DNA of 64,000 bases from positions 146,187,299 to 146,251,298 of the forward strand of contig CM062808.1 in the NCBI GenBank assembly GCA_031772625.1. Direction: 5' to 3'. This document shows, one piece after another, positions 12,164 to 24,557 of this stretch. Each line of letters begins with the position of its first letter. Position 1 is the stretch's first letter. Both the position numbers and the translations under genes were made by a program. The stretch is from Pinus tabuliformis (lineage: Eukaryota; Streptophyta; Pinopsida; Pinales; Pinaceae). The notes beneath the pieces are model-generated. The model was not told the DNA's origin. It was given only the letters and a program-made list of their open reading frames with translations, and made no database searches.

Positions 12164-13055
12164 TTAAGTGCAATAAGTGATATGAATTTGATATATTATG
12201 TTACCACAGATGAAATCCTCAAAGGATTCAACCATAACTGCTTTATTAATGATTTCGGCAACTACCAATCATGATCATTAAATGCCATAATGATATGTCG
12301 CATCACACATATTAATAACAATTCTTTAAAGTAAATATCGTGACTTTCCTGATCAGCGATTAGCAATAATCGCATATCGCAGATCGATAGGCCCAACTTT
12401 ATGCTTTAGTCGTTTCCTTTGTATAGCTCTGATTGTGATAAAGAGTGAGTTATCATAGGGAGGCGGGATAATCTTTAAGAAATTAATAAATCGTTTATTT
12501 CTCATTTACTAAGATTTATGCTCTTAAAACCTGCAAGCTAACAGATTAACCGTACTACTTCCACTTTATTCAAAAGCGCGCCTTTATTTATGATGATGAA
12601 ATCGCATCGACAGATCTCAAATGGGCATTCGTTATGTGTTTCGGGACCTTACCGATGCATGATTGTGATCGGCTTGTTGCATTGGCAGAGTTGTATGACA
12701 CCATGGAATGTTTCCTTAAGAAATTTGCGATATGTGCTTTCCGATTGTGTTATCGCATCGGGGAATGCTAAAGGAAACGTTAAGTCCATATTTTAGCCAA
12801 AGAATGTGCACGATGCGATATGTTTCATTTTTAATTTATCTTATGACAAGGTTTTTTTTCACATTTACATTGGATCCGACCTCATCATAAGGATTTTCAT
12901 GTATCATATGGATTTTTTGCAAAATGCGATTTTTATTGAAGTTATCCTAAAAGAAAAAAGACTTATTATTTAGAACTATTGATTTTAGCTAAGTTTATTA
13001 AAAAAGGGACCCATTTCTTGTGAAAAAATTTATATAAAAATTTTGAAATGGGGAG
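12164..13055. other. No gene seen; ATCG-rich patches
   Basis: Intergenic. It contains patches with the motifs CGCATATCG and GATCAGCGATTAGC (about 12350-12390) and similar ATCGCA words up to 12770, like those in the outer LTRs and in 34500-35950. The 68-codon frame at 12590-12796 has no support. Confidence 0.4.
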
Positions 13056-16000
13056 GGTTGTTGTATAGCACAACAGGTTTCTAATATTTTTCCCTTGGGT
13101 TTATTAATTCCCAATGGTTTATAATATCAAGTTATTGGTTTTCTTCGTTCTTCAACTTTTTAATAATTCGTTGGGTTTATAATCCCTTGAGGTTTTATTT
13201 TTAATCCCTTGGGTTTATTATTCGTTTGGGTTTATTATATCAATCCCTTGGGTTTATTATTCACTTGGGTTTATATTATTACTCCCTTTTGTTTAATAAT
13301 ATTGCCTTAGGTTCATAATCACTTGGGGTTTTAGTATTAATTCCTTGGGTTTATAATATCAATCGCTTGGGTTTATTATTCCCGAGTCAAACATGGTTTA
13401 TTATAATTTCGACCATGGCCAAACATGGAATTGTGATAAGAATTGTCTGAATATGTAAATCAATGATGGTCGATCATGTTTATTTTAATGTTTATAATAT
13501 TAGTCCCTTGGATTTAATATTATTCCCTTGGGTTCATAATCCCTTGGGTCTTAGTATTAATTGCTTCGTTTTATTATTCCTTTGGGTTTCTCATATTAAT
13601 CCCAAGGGTTTATTATTCCCATAGGTTTATAATACCGATCATGGTAAACCATGGTTGATTCTCGCATTCTGAAAATGATTGTCTCACCATCAAACTAAAT
13701 CATGTTTATTTTGATGTTTGTAGTATTTACATTTGGGTTTACCATTGTTGGGTTTATAGTGTTGGGCCCTTCAGTTTAATATTATTCCACTGGGTTCATA
13801 ATCCCTTGGGCTTTTAGTATTAATCCCTTGGATTTATTGTTCATTGGGATTTTAGTGTTAATCCCTTGGGTTTATTGTTCATTTGGGTTTATAATATCAA
13901 TCCCTTGGGTTCATTATTCCGTTTGGTTTATAATATCAATCATTGTAAACCATTGCCAATCATAGCCAAACATGGTCAATCATGGTTGAATGTCGCATTG
14001 TGAGAAGAATTGTTTCACCATCAAAATAAACCATGTTTAGTTTAGTGGTTGTAGTATTTATATTTGGGTTTACCAATGTTGGGTTAATAATATTAGTCCC
14101 ATGCTTCAATGTTGTTGGGTATATAGTGTTAGGCCCTTCAGTTTAATATTATTCCATTGGGTTCATAATCCCTTGGGCTTTTAGTATTAATCCCTTGGGT
14201 TTATTGCTCATTGGGGTTTTAGTATTAATCCCTTGGGTTTATTGTTCATTTGGGTTTATAATATAATTCCCTTGGGTTCATTATTGTGTTTGGTTTATAA
14301 TATTAATCATAGTAAACCATTGTCAATCATAGCCAAACATGGTCAATCATGGTTGAATGTCGCATTATGACAAGAATTGTCTCACCATCAAAATAAACCA
14401 TGTTTAGTTTAATGTTTGTAGCATTTATATTTGGGTTTACCAATGTTGGTTTTATAATATTAGTCCCTTTCTTGAATGTCGTATTTTGACAAAGATTAAC
14501 TCGCCATGAAAATAAACCATGTTTCTTTTAGTGTTTATAGTGTTTATATTTTGGTTTAACAATGTTGGGTTTATAATATTAGTCCCATGGGTTTAATATT
14601 ACTTCCTTAGGTTCATAAACCCTTGGGGTTTTAGTATTCATCCCTTTGTTTATTATTCCTTTAGGTTTATAATATCAATCCCTTGGGTTTATTATTCCCT
14701 TAGGTTTATAATATTGATCACGGTAAACCATTGTCAATCATAGCCAACCATGGTTCAATGTCACATTGTGACAACGATTGTCTCACCATGAAAATAAATA
14801 ATAATCCCTTGGGTTTATTATTCCTTTGGGTTTATTATATCAATCCCTTGGGTTGCTTATTCCCTTGGGTTTATAATCCCTTGGGTGTTTAGTATTAATC
14901 CCTTAGGTTTATTGTTCATTGGGGTTTTAGTATTAATCCCTTGGGTTTATTGTTAATTTGGGTTTATAATATCAATCCTTTGGGTTCATTATTCTATTTG
15001 GTTTATAATACCAATCATTGTAAACCATTGCCAATCATAGCCAAACATGGTCAATCATGGTTGAATGTAGCATTGTGACAAGAATTGTCACACCATCAAA
15101 ATAAACCATGTTTATTTTAGTGTTTGTAGTATTTATATTTGGGTTTACCAATGTTGGGTCTATAATATTAGTCTCATGCTTCAATGTTGTTGGGTCTATA
15201 GTATTAGGCCCTTTGGTTTAATATTATTCCAATGGGTTCATAATCCCTTGGGATTTTAGTATTAATCCCTTGGGTTTATTGTTCATTGGGGTTTTAGTAT
15301 TAATCCCGTGGGTTTATTGTTCATTTGGGTTTATAATATTAATCCCTTGGGTTCATTGTTGTGTTTGGTTTATAATATCAATCAATGTAAACCATTGTCA
15401 ATCATAGCCAACAATGGTCAATCATGGTTGAATGTCGCATTGTGACAAGAATTGTCTCACCATCAAAATAAACCATGTTTATTTTAGTGTTTGTAGTGTT
15501 TATATTTGGGTTTACCAATGTTGGTTTTATAATATTAGTCCCTTGGTTGAATGTCGCATTTTTACAAAGATTGACTCACCAAGAAAATAAACCATGTTTA
15601 TTTTAGTGTTTGTAGTGTTTATATTTGGGTTTAACAATGTTGGGTTTATAATATTAGTCCCATGGGTTTATATTATTTCCTTGGGTTCATAAACCCTCGG
15701 GGTTTTAGTATTGATCCATTTGTTTATTATTCATTTAGGTTTATAATATCAATCCCTTGGGTTTATTATTCCCTTAGGTTTATAATATCGATCATGGTAA
15801 ACAATTGTCAATCATAGCCAACCACGGTTCAATGTCACATTGTGACGACGATTGTCTCGCCATGAAAATAAATAATAATCCCTTGGGTTTATTATTCCTT
15901 TGGGTTTATTATATCAATCCCTTGGGTTTATTATTCCCTTGGGTTTATAATCCCTTGGGCTTTTAGTATTAATCCCTTGGGTTTATTGTTCATTGGGGTT

Positions 16001-17292
16001 TTAGTATTAATCCCTTGGGTTTATTGTTCATTTGGGTTTATAATATCAATCCCTTGGGTTCATTATTCCGTTTGGTTTATAATATCAATCATTGTAAACC
16101 ATTGCCAATCATAGCCAAACATGGTCAATCATGGTTGAATGTCGCATTGTGACAAGAATTGTCTCACCATCAAAATAAACCATGTTTATTTTAGTGTTTG
16201 TAGTATTTATATTTGGGTTTACCAATGTTGGGTTTATAATATTAGTCCCATGCTTCAATGTTGTTGGGTCTATAGTATTAGGCTCTTCGGTTTAATATTA
16301 TTCCCTTGGGATTTTAGTATTAATCCCTTGGGTTTATTGTTCATTGGGGTTTTAGTATTACTCCCTTGGGTTTATTGTTCATTTGGGTTTATAATATCAA
16401 TCCCTTGGGTTCATTGTTGTGTTTGGTTTATAATATCAATCATCGTAAACCATTGTCAATCATAGCCAAACATGGTTAATCATGGTTGAATGTCGCATTG
16501 TGACAAGAATTGTCTCACCATCAAAATAGACCATGTTTATTTTAGTGTTTGTATTATTTATATTTGGGTTTACCAATGTTGGTTTTATAATATTAGTCCC
16601 TTGTTTGAATGTCACATTTTGACAAAGATTGACTCACCATGAAAATAAACCATGTTTATTTTAGTGTTTGTAGTGTTTATATTTGGGTTTAACAATGTTG
16701 GGTTTATAATATTAATCCCATGGGTTTAATGTTATTTCCTTGGGTTCATAAACCCTTGGGGTTTTAGTATTGATCCATTTGTTTATTATTCCTTTAGGTT
16801 TATAATATCAATCCCTTGGGTTTATTATTCCCTTAGGTTTATAATATCGATCATGGTCAACCATTGTCAGTCATAAACAACCATAGTCAACCATGGTTGA
16901 ATGTCACATCGTGACAAGGATTCTGTGACCATGAAAATAAAACATGTTTATTTTAGTCTTTATAATATTTATATTAGGTTTTACTAATGTTGGGTTTATA
17001 ATATTAGTCCCTTGGGTTTAATATTATTTCCTTAGGTTCATAATCCCTTGGGGTTTTAGTATTAATCCTTTGGGTTTATTATTAACTTGGGTTTATAATA
17101 TCAATCATGGTCATCTTTATTAATCTCTTGTATTTGTAATATCAATCCCTTGCACTTCTTGATCCCTTAGGTTTTTAATATTTATCTGTTGGGTTCAATA
17201 ATTCCTTGGGTTTATAATATTAAAGCATTGGGTTTATTAGTTCCTCAGGTTTATAATATTAGTCCCTTTTGTTTATCTTAGGTTTTTGATGA
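13056..17292. repeat. Degenerate GGGTTTA-rich satellite with higher-order repeats of about 1.07 kb
   Basis: The block is built from variants of CCCTTGGGTTTATAATATCAAT and CCCTTGGGTTTATTATT (about 18-25 bases), alternating with longer modules such as GTCTCACCATCAAAATAAAC. The string GAAAATAAATAATAATCCC starts at 14790 and 15864 (1,074 apart), with a related module at 16933 (1,069 further). Other anchors near 14010, 15085 and 16160 repeat the same period. The left part (13056 to about 13840) is more diverged. GGGTTTA is a permutation of the plant telomere heptamer but is spaced by other sequence, so this is not a telomere tract. The ORF at 16139-16465 is repeat read-through. Confidence 0.9.
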
Positions 17293-18338
17293 AAAGAGAT
17301 CTTGGGGGTTAACCAAAATCCCTTTCCTTAAAAAAATATCGATCTTGAGGCCTGTGGGTTATGGCCCACTAAGCCTATCGGAAGAATTTCTTTAGGCCTT
17401 GAGCCTTTCAACCATGGACTTACATTAAATCGGAGCCATATAACTTTATCGGGGCTTTTATACTATCAAAAGCATTACATATAGGCCTTTAAGCCTTAAA
17501 ACCCCTGTAAAGCTTAACTTATGCACGCGGCCACAATAACTATGAAAATATTTGGAATTATGCATATATCTTTTATAAAGAAAATATATAATAAAACATG
17601 CTTTTCTGCTTCCAATACGAGCTCAACACAATTCCCAAGGTATACTTCCCGCCGATTCATCCCTGCCGTTGATCTACACCTTTCAGATCGGACGATCTAC
17701 AAAGGTTTTTGGGTGGGACATAAGCCCGAAGAATACCTGCCCGAAATGGGCAGTTTCCTCTCTCCAGCTGACTACTACGTGTTAAATGATGAGTGGAATC
17801 AGGTTGATTCCATTAAAAACCATCCATCACTTTTGCTCCGCCCGAAAACTGCCTTATAACTTAAAAACTTCCTTTTTGCATGCCTTGCGGACCCGCCAGA
17901 CTTATATAACATAGTATATATCTCTATCGGATCCGGCCTACAATCGGCATGTCATATATATATATATATGTTATCTTACGGACCCGCCGCAATTATAAAA
18001 CAATAATACATATCGTTTTTAGTCTGTCATTGCAAATCGCGATCGGCGGAACCCATATGCATGCATATAAAGGGCTTTCAATACAGTGGACCCGCCGAAC
18101 TTTAGAACATGTTGTATGTATTATTTCGGGTTTGGCCCACCCATATCGCAATCGGCGGAGTCGTATACACGTAATATAAGCGGTTTACATTGTTTCGGAC
18201 CTAATGTTTTAAGACGTGTTCTTTTGTTTTCCTATGTAAAATCCGATATATTTCTCGATTTCTTTTATATTTTGATTTCCGATATACTTGCCTTATCTTT
18301 TTTCAAAATATTTTTTGAATAATTTTGAATGAAACAAT
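17293..18338. other. No gene seen; recurrent GGACCCGCC motifs
   Basis: GC-richer unique-looking sequence. GGACCCGCC recurs at about 17889, 17980 and 18089, next to ATCGG-rich words and several TATATATA runs. Related words (GCGGACCCG, ATGCGATA) occur in the outer LTRs at 39970 and 57160, which may mark a decayed LTR or solo LTR of a related family; no boundaries could be set. Short frames at 17521, 17949 and 18086 have no recognisable product. Confidence 0.35.
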
Positions 18339-18720
18339 GAATATATTATTATTATTATTATAATTATATTTGTATATTATTATAATAATATAATAATAAT
18401 ATAATATTATTATAATATTATAATCAAATATTAATATTATTATTATATTTTTTTATTATAATAATATCACAATATAATTGTTATTATTTTTTTTATAATT
18501 TTATATTATTAGATTTTTTAAATAATATAATGAAAATATAATATTATTATGAGCTATTCTTATTATTAATTAATATATATTAGGAGTTTATATAATTATT
18601 ATAATATTATAATTGAATATTATTAATAACTATATAAATATTAACAACCATAGTATTACTATATATTATTATATAAATATTATAATAATAATATAAACTC
18701 CTAATAATATTATAATAATA
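18339..18720. repeat. TAA/ATT low-complexity tract with a long inverted repeat
   Basis: Almost pure A/T. ATTAGGAGTTTATAT (18579-18593) is perfectly complementary to ATATAAACTCCTAAT (18691-18705), and the AT sequence between can pair imperfectly further in, giving a hairpin of about 127 bp. Confidence 0.8.
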
Positions 18721-18789
18721 TTGATTATGGATTTAAGACATCTGTGGTTTATCTTTTAACTCAGTTACTAGAAGAACGCACAAGAGGAT

Positions 18790-20160
18790 TTGGAATGCGA
18801 GAAGGGGGATAAACGGGTAGCATCTAGAAAACCAAAGAAAGTATCATCATCCACGTGCAAGCCCATTGCCACAGAACGGCTCAAGATTGAGCTGCCTAGC
18901 CATAGGATAAATGCGCAAATACAATACATGAGAGACCATGCCCTAATTGGCAAATTCATAGGCTATTGGCCAACTGAAAAAGCTCTGCAAGGATGGATTA
19001 CCTCAAAATGGAAGCCCAAAGGAAATGTAACTCTACAGATGGGCCCTAAAGGCTTCTTCACAGCTATCTTCAATTGCCTTGAAGACCGAAATCGAGTTCT
19101 GGATGGAGTACCCTATTTCTTCAATGCATCAGGTCTTTATCTCTGTGATTGGGTTGAAAGATTCAACCCAGGTAAGGAATATTTTAGCTAGGCGCTAGTC
19201 TGGATCCGCATGTACTCGCTTCCAATGGAATATTGGGATGAAGACTCACTCACAGCCATTGGCAATGGATTGGGTGAGTTCATAAAGGCAGCAGAGGAAA
19301 CAAAGCTTCGAAGATACACATCCTACGCTCAGATCTGTGTATACATGAAGCTGGGCCAGGCGCTCCTGGATTTGGTAAGTCTCCTGCACAATGACTTTGA
19401 ATGGATTCAACCCCTATATTATGAACATGTACCCTTCAGATGCAAGAAGTGCCATGCCCATGGACACCTTTTTCGTGACTTTCCCTTAAACATGTCATCT
19501 AAATCCACAGAAAATGGAGGTAAGTCTGATCCAGAAGAATTCACCAAAGTGGCAAGTAGAAAAAGGCATACCAAAAAACCTCCCATAGCACCAAAACATA
19601 TTATTCCATCATCATATATGCCATCCTCCAGCAACAGATTTGATATTTTGGAAAATCTAGATATGCCTGAATCAGATCCCCCTGTGACAGCAAAGCCAAC
19701 CTTTGTTCCATCCACCAATCTGTCCTCCATACCTATTCACAATAAAGCCAGTCATCCATTGAATGTCAATACCTCTGATATGCATGCCTCAGACTTGCAA
19801 CACAACCCCAACCCTGTTCATAGCAAATCCCTCTGGTCCGACAAAGGTATGGACATTAATGATACACCGGTAGAACCTTCTGAGCCACTAACCCATATGG
19901 AGGGTGGCAGTCAACAAATTTTAATGGAAGAAGAACCAGAAAGCTTTGATCTCGGAGATATAGACATTTTTAGTCTAGAGCAAGCCTACAAAAGGAAAGA
20001 GTTCAACACAATACCAGATAGACAATTGGAAAGTTTGGAAGTAGTGCTCAGAAGAGTGCATCAGCATAATACTTTGGGCATACAGCAAGGAGGGAAATGG
20101 GATGGGAAACATATCATCAAATATGGGAAGAAAAGAGGTAGAAAGACAGATCTACAATGA
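18790..20160 (+). pseudogene. LINE ORF1: DUF4283-like RNA-binding protein with damaged zinc knuckle
   Basis: Nucleic-acid chaperone-like ORF1 of a plant L1 element, thought to coat the LINE RNA. The N-terminal domain reads IGKFIGYWPTEKALQGWI, then GFFTAIFNCLEDRNRVLDGV and SLPMEYWDEDSLTAIGNGLG, all typical of DUF4283 proteins linked to L1. A CCHC knuckle follows near 19440 (CKKCHAHGHLFRDF), with Phe in place of the last Cys. The C-terminal half is Ser/Pro-rich and probably disordered. One TAG at 19189-19191 interrupts the frame at a conserved spot. The frame opens at a TTG at 18790; no upstream ATG was found, so the true start may be lost. The ORF ends at TGA 20158-20160, overlapping the first ORF2 ATG. 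Confidence 0.85.
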
Positions 20161-23100
20161 ACCATTTTAATTGGGGAAATGCTAGTGGAGTCCAGAAGGT
20201 GCTCCAAGTTGACCAAATACTATCGATCCCTACCTACTGGTCAACCATGAAGCTCATCTCATGGAATGTAAGAGGACTTAACAGTCCTGGGAAGTACAGA
20301 ATGTTAAAGAACATGATTCAGCAAGAACAACCATACATTGTATTCATGTAGGAAACAAAATGTAGCACTAGTACATTAGCCTCCATATTATCCAAAGCCT
20401 GGGTAGGATGTCAAACTGTAACAGTAGACACAATAGGTGCCTCGGGAGGGCTAGCCATAGCATGGAACACTCAGCATATCTCCTTAACAAATTTCCATGC
20501 CTCACATCATTTCATCCAAGCAATGTTCCACCTAATCGGAACCAACATACATGGCCATTTAACCAATGTTTACTTCCCTCAGGTGGGCATGAAAAAAACC
20601 ACACTGCTAGAAACATTGGAGATTCTTAATGCTCCAAGAACTTATCCACTATGGATCACAGGAGGAGACTTCAATATGATCACACAACTGGAGGAAAAAC
20701 TTGGAGGCAGAAGAAAGATGGACAATGAAAGCAATAACTTCAAAGAATATATTCAACACAATGGTCTAATAGACTTACCTTTTGATAAAGACACCTACAC
20801 ATGGAATAACAAAAGAACTGGCTCAGAGCAAATATCATCTCGGTTGGATATATTTCTAATATCAGACAATTTTGTTCATCTAGGAGGTGATACATGCGCC
20901 TCTATCCTACCCTTAGCTGGCTCGGACCATTGGCCCATTTCTTTGCAATGGAAAAATCCCGGAAAATCTAACAGAAAACCATTCAAATTTGAAACTTTCT
21001 AGCTCACCCACCCTGAGTTCAAAACAGTGGTCAAATCAGTGTGGGAAAGCTTCCTTCCCAATGGTGGCTCACTCATGTACCAATTCCAGCAAAGAATGAA
21101 GCACATCAAAAAGCAAATCAAAACCTGGAATTACACCACATTTGGCAACATACTTCAAGAACAAAAAGTTCTTGAGCAGAGCATGAAAGAGCTACAACAA
21201 AAGATCATCATAGAAGGCAGAACAGAGGAACATGCCAGACAGGAACAAATCCTACTAACACAATTAGACGAAAGAAGAAGACAAGAGGAACTACTGTGGA
21301 GACAAAATTCAAGAATTAGATGGCTAAAAGAAGGGGAATGAAACACCAAATTTTTTCATCGCACAACTATTCAAAGAAGAATGAATAATAAAATCTCAGA
21401 CATTAAAAACTCACAAGGAGACAGAATGGAGAAACAGGAAGATATAGAGAAATAGCTCACCAATCATTTCAAAGCAGTACATCAAGAGCTGCCAATTGAC
21501 AGACAGCCTGCCATCAACGAGATACTTCAGCATATTCCTAGACTCATAACAGAGGAGCATAATTAGCTATTGCTAAGACCAGTCACCCTTACGAAGGTCG
21601 AAGAGGCATCAAATCAATTGAAAGCTGGGAAAGCGCCAGGACCTGATGGTTTTACTTCTAACTTTTACCATCATTTCTGGGACTTAATCAAAGTAGATGT
21701 CTGGAATGTGGTCAAAGAATCAAGATTCATGCATTGGGTACTTCCCTTGCTCAATGCGACCTTCATCACTCTTATTCCCAAAGAAGTGCAGCCAAGCACT
21801 CTGGAGAAGTTCAGGCCCATTGCACTATGCAATGTCATCTACAAAATTATCTCGAAAGTCATAGCCAACCGCCTCAAACCACTCCTCCCTCTTCTCATTT
21901 CACCAGAGAAATTTGGATATGTAGAAGGTCGTCAAATTCTGGATGGCATTATACTGACTCATGAAACCATCTATTCCTTAAATAAAAACAAATAGGCATG
22001 TATGCTTTTGAAAATCGACCTATCCAAAGCCTTTGACAAACTCAGCTGGACCTACATAAAACAGATGTTGACTGCCTTCGGATTTAGCCCGACCTGGGTT
22101 AGATGGCTTATGACCCTAATATCCTCTCCACTCTGCTTTGTTCTTGTCAATGGGATCCCCTCTAAACCCTACTCCCCTTCCAGAGGAATACGTCAAGGTG
22201 ACCCTCCGTCCCACTTTCTCTTTATCATTATGGTTGAAGGTCTGGGTCATCTTATAAAACATGTCGTTCATTCTCATGATATTAGAGGACTCTCTGTATA
22301 TGGAACCCCCGCAATTACTCATCAACAATTTGTTGATGACAATATGCTCTTTGGTCATCCCTCTGTAAGTGAGGCCCAAACCTATAAAGCTCTTTCAGAT
22401 ACCTTCTCAAAATCCTCTGGCACTACCATAAATACTGCCAAATCTCAATTTCTTTTTTCCATACTCCTGTAGCTACTCAAAGAATCATTGCACGAATCAT
22501 TAGATTCTCTCAAGCCAAGCTTCCTTCTCAGTATTTAGGTGCCCCTCTTATAGATTCAGCCTTAAAGCATGCTTCCTGGCATCAACTCATTGAGAAAATG
22601 GAAAGTAGGCTTCTGTCTTGGACACACAGAACCCTCAACATGGCAAGCAGACTAGTCCTCATAAAGGCAGTCCTACAATCTATGCCCCTCTATCTCTTCT
22701 CAGTTCTTGCTGCACCGAAATGGGTGTTAAAGAGAATCAAGAACCTGCAACGCAATTTCTTATGGGGCTCCACAGGACAAAACAAAAAATGGGCATTAGT
22801 AAAATGGGAAAAAGTTTGCAAGCCTAAAAAGTAGGGAGGTCTAGGCACGTGACCCGCAACATAGCAATACTTTGATGGGAACTCAGATTTGGTGGCAATG
22901 GGTATCCTGCCCTCAGAAGCCATGGGTACAACTCTGGACTACTAAGTATGCAAATAACCGACCACAACAAGAGCTAATAAGAATAACTACCACGACCACA
23001 GGATCCCTAATTTGGAACGCGACAAAGCAACACAGAGAGGTCATCCATCAGCATAGATTTTGGGAGATAAGGGATGGGAGGACGGCACGCTTCTGGACGG

Positions 23101-24557
23101 ATTCATGGAAACAGAGACCCAAAATTGCAGAACTCTCACCCTGCACAAATCGTAATGGAAATGATATTAACCAAGAGGACAATGTGGCACAATTCTGGAC
23201 TCTCAGCATCACACAGGGCTTTAGGCAATGGAAACCTTCTATGCAAATAACACAGCAAGAAACGGAAGCATATAACACGGAGTTGCACAAAGAGATCACT
23301 AGTAGAAGAATCAAATTCAATACTAGAAACGATGTACTCAGATGGGGATATACACCGAAAGGAGTATACACCACTAAAGAAGCATACCAGCTAATGCTCC
23401 AAACACAGGAACCAACAGATCCTGCTTGGAATCGTATCTGGACTGCAGGGATTTGGCCAAAAGTTTCCACTTTCATCTGGCTGCTATATCATCAAAGAAT
23501 TCTCACTTGGGACAACTTAATCAAAAGAGGATTTGAAGGACCATCCTACTGTCCCAACTGTCAAAACAATGAAGAAACTATTCGGCACCTCATGGACTCC
23601 TGCCACATGGCTAATCAAATCTGGGAAAATCTCACTTTCAGATGTCAACGACCATGCAGACTTCTAGGGGATATAAAAGGCACCATTAGCAATTGGACTC
23701 TAGAGCCCTATAATAGAAAAGTTCTCAACAAGATATGGACAATTCTGCCAGGCTTCCTTCTATGGACAATTTGGAAGGAAAGAAATAAACGAATTTTCAA
23801 AAATCAAAGAACTTCCTTATAAAGCATATGGACTAACTGATGTCAGAATATCAAGGAAACTCTAGCACTACACCAATGGAGTGCTGAGGACTTTCCTACT
23901 CAGCCTCAGGAACTAAGCATATGGGCTAATTGGAACCTCCAGCTCCAGCAGGCAAAATTGGATCCTAACAGACCCAGCACTATTACCAAGCAGCTTTCAC
24001 ATTGGATTCACCCCCTACAAAATATGATTAAGTTAAATTTCGACAGTGCCTCCAAGGGCAACCCAGGTAAAACAGGACATGGAGGCATATTTGGAAACCG
24101 TGAGGGCTAACCCTTTCTATTGTATTTTGGCTCCATTGGATGGGATACGAACAATTTTGCAGAACTGGAAGGCTTATGGCAAGGTATGAACCTAGCTCAC
24201 CAACATAACTTTCATCCCATCATTATAGTGGGGGGCTCCCAAATTCTAATGAATATGGTTACTAAAATCCAACAAGGAAGCACTGCTTCAAGAGTTGCCA
24301 AAAGCTGGAGATTAATGGCCAGGCTTGAACTAATAGAGGAATGGATGAAGAACAGGAGAGCAATAACTTTTATTCATGTCAAAAGGGATAGTAACAAAGT
24401 TGCAGATCTACTGGAAAAAATTGGAGTGGAACAGGACCAGATCCTCCACTTTGGCACAATCAACATTCTAGATGACCACATTCAATTGCAAGCTTGCACT
24501 GACCTGGTGCACAAGGAAGCTCATCCCCCAAATGTGGGTGGAAATGGTGGAAGCTGA
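20157..24557 (+). pseudogene. LINE ORF2: endonuclease, reverse transcriptase, zf-RVT, RNase H
   Basis: Multi-domain enzyme for target-primed reverse transcription. The endonuclease starts near 20248 (KLISWNVRGLNSPGK) and keeps GGDFNMI, SRLDIFLIS and GSDHWPI. Reverse transcriptase spans about 21570-22700, with GKAPGPDGF, KIDLSKAFDKLSW, GIRQGDP and the catalytic FVDD near 22330. zf-RVT follows at about 23390-23650 (YCPNCQNNEETIRHLMDSC). RNase H is at about 24028-24490 (FDSASKGNPGKTGHGG, ELEGLWQG, RDSNKVADLL); the catalytic Asp of the usual GDS motif appears as Gly (VGGSQ). In-frame stops at 20349, 21000, 21339, 21453, 21564, 21993, 23820 and about 24108, plus a frameshift near 22450 compensated near 22845, make it a pseudogene. 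Six of the first seven stops, up to 21993, are TAG. Confidence 0.92.

Noticed and set aside
16139-16465. 108-codon ORF with hydrophobic content
   Set aside because: Pure read-through of satellite units.
13056-17292. Interstitial telomere or CRISPR-like array
   Set aside because: GGGTTTA words are not contiguous and the repeats are too degenerate and uneven for either; a plant nuclear satellite explains them.
17521-17859. 112-codon ORF upstream of the LINE
   Set aside because: No recognisable domain; composition similar to surrounding non-coding sequence.
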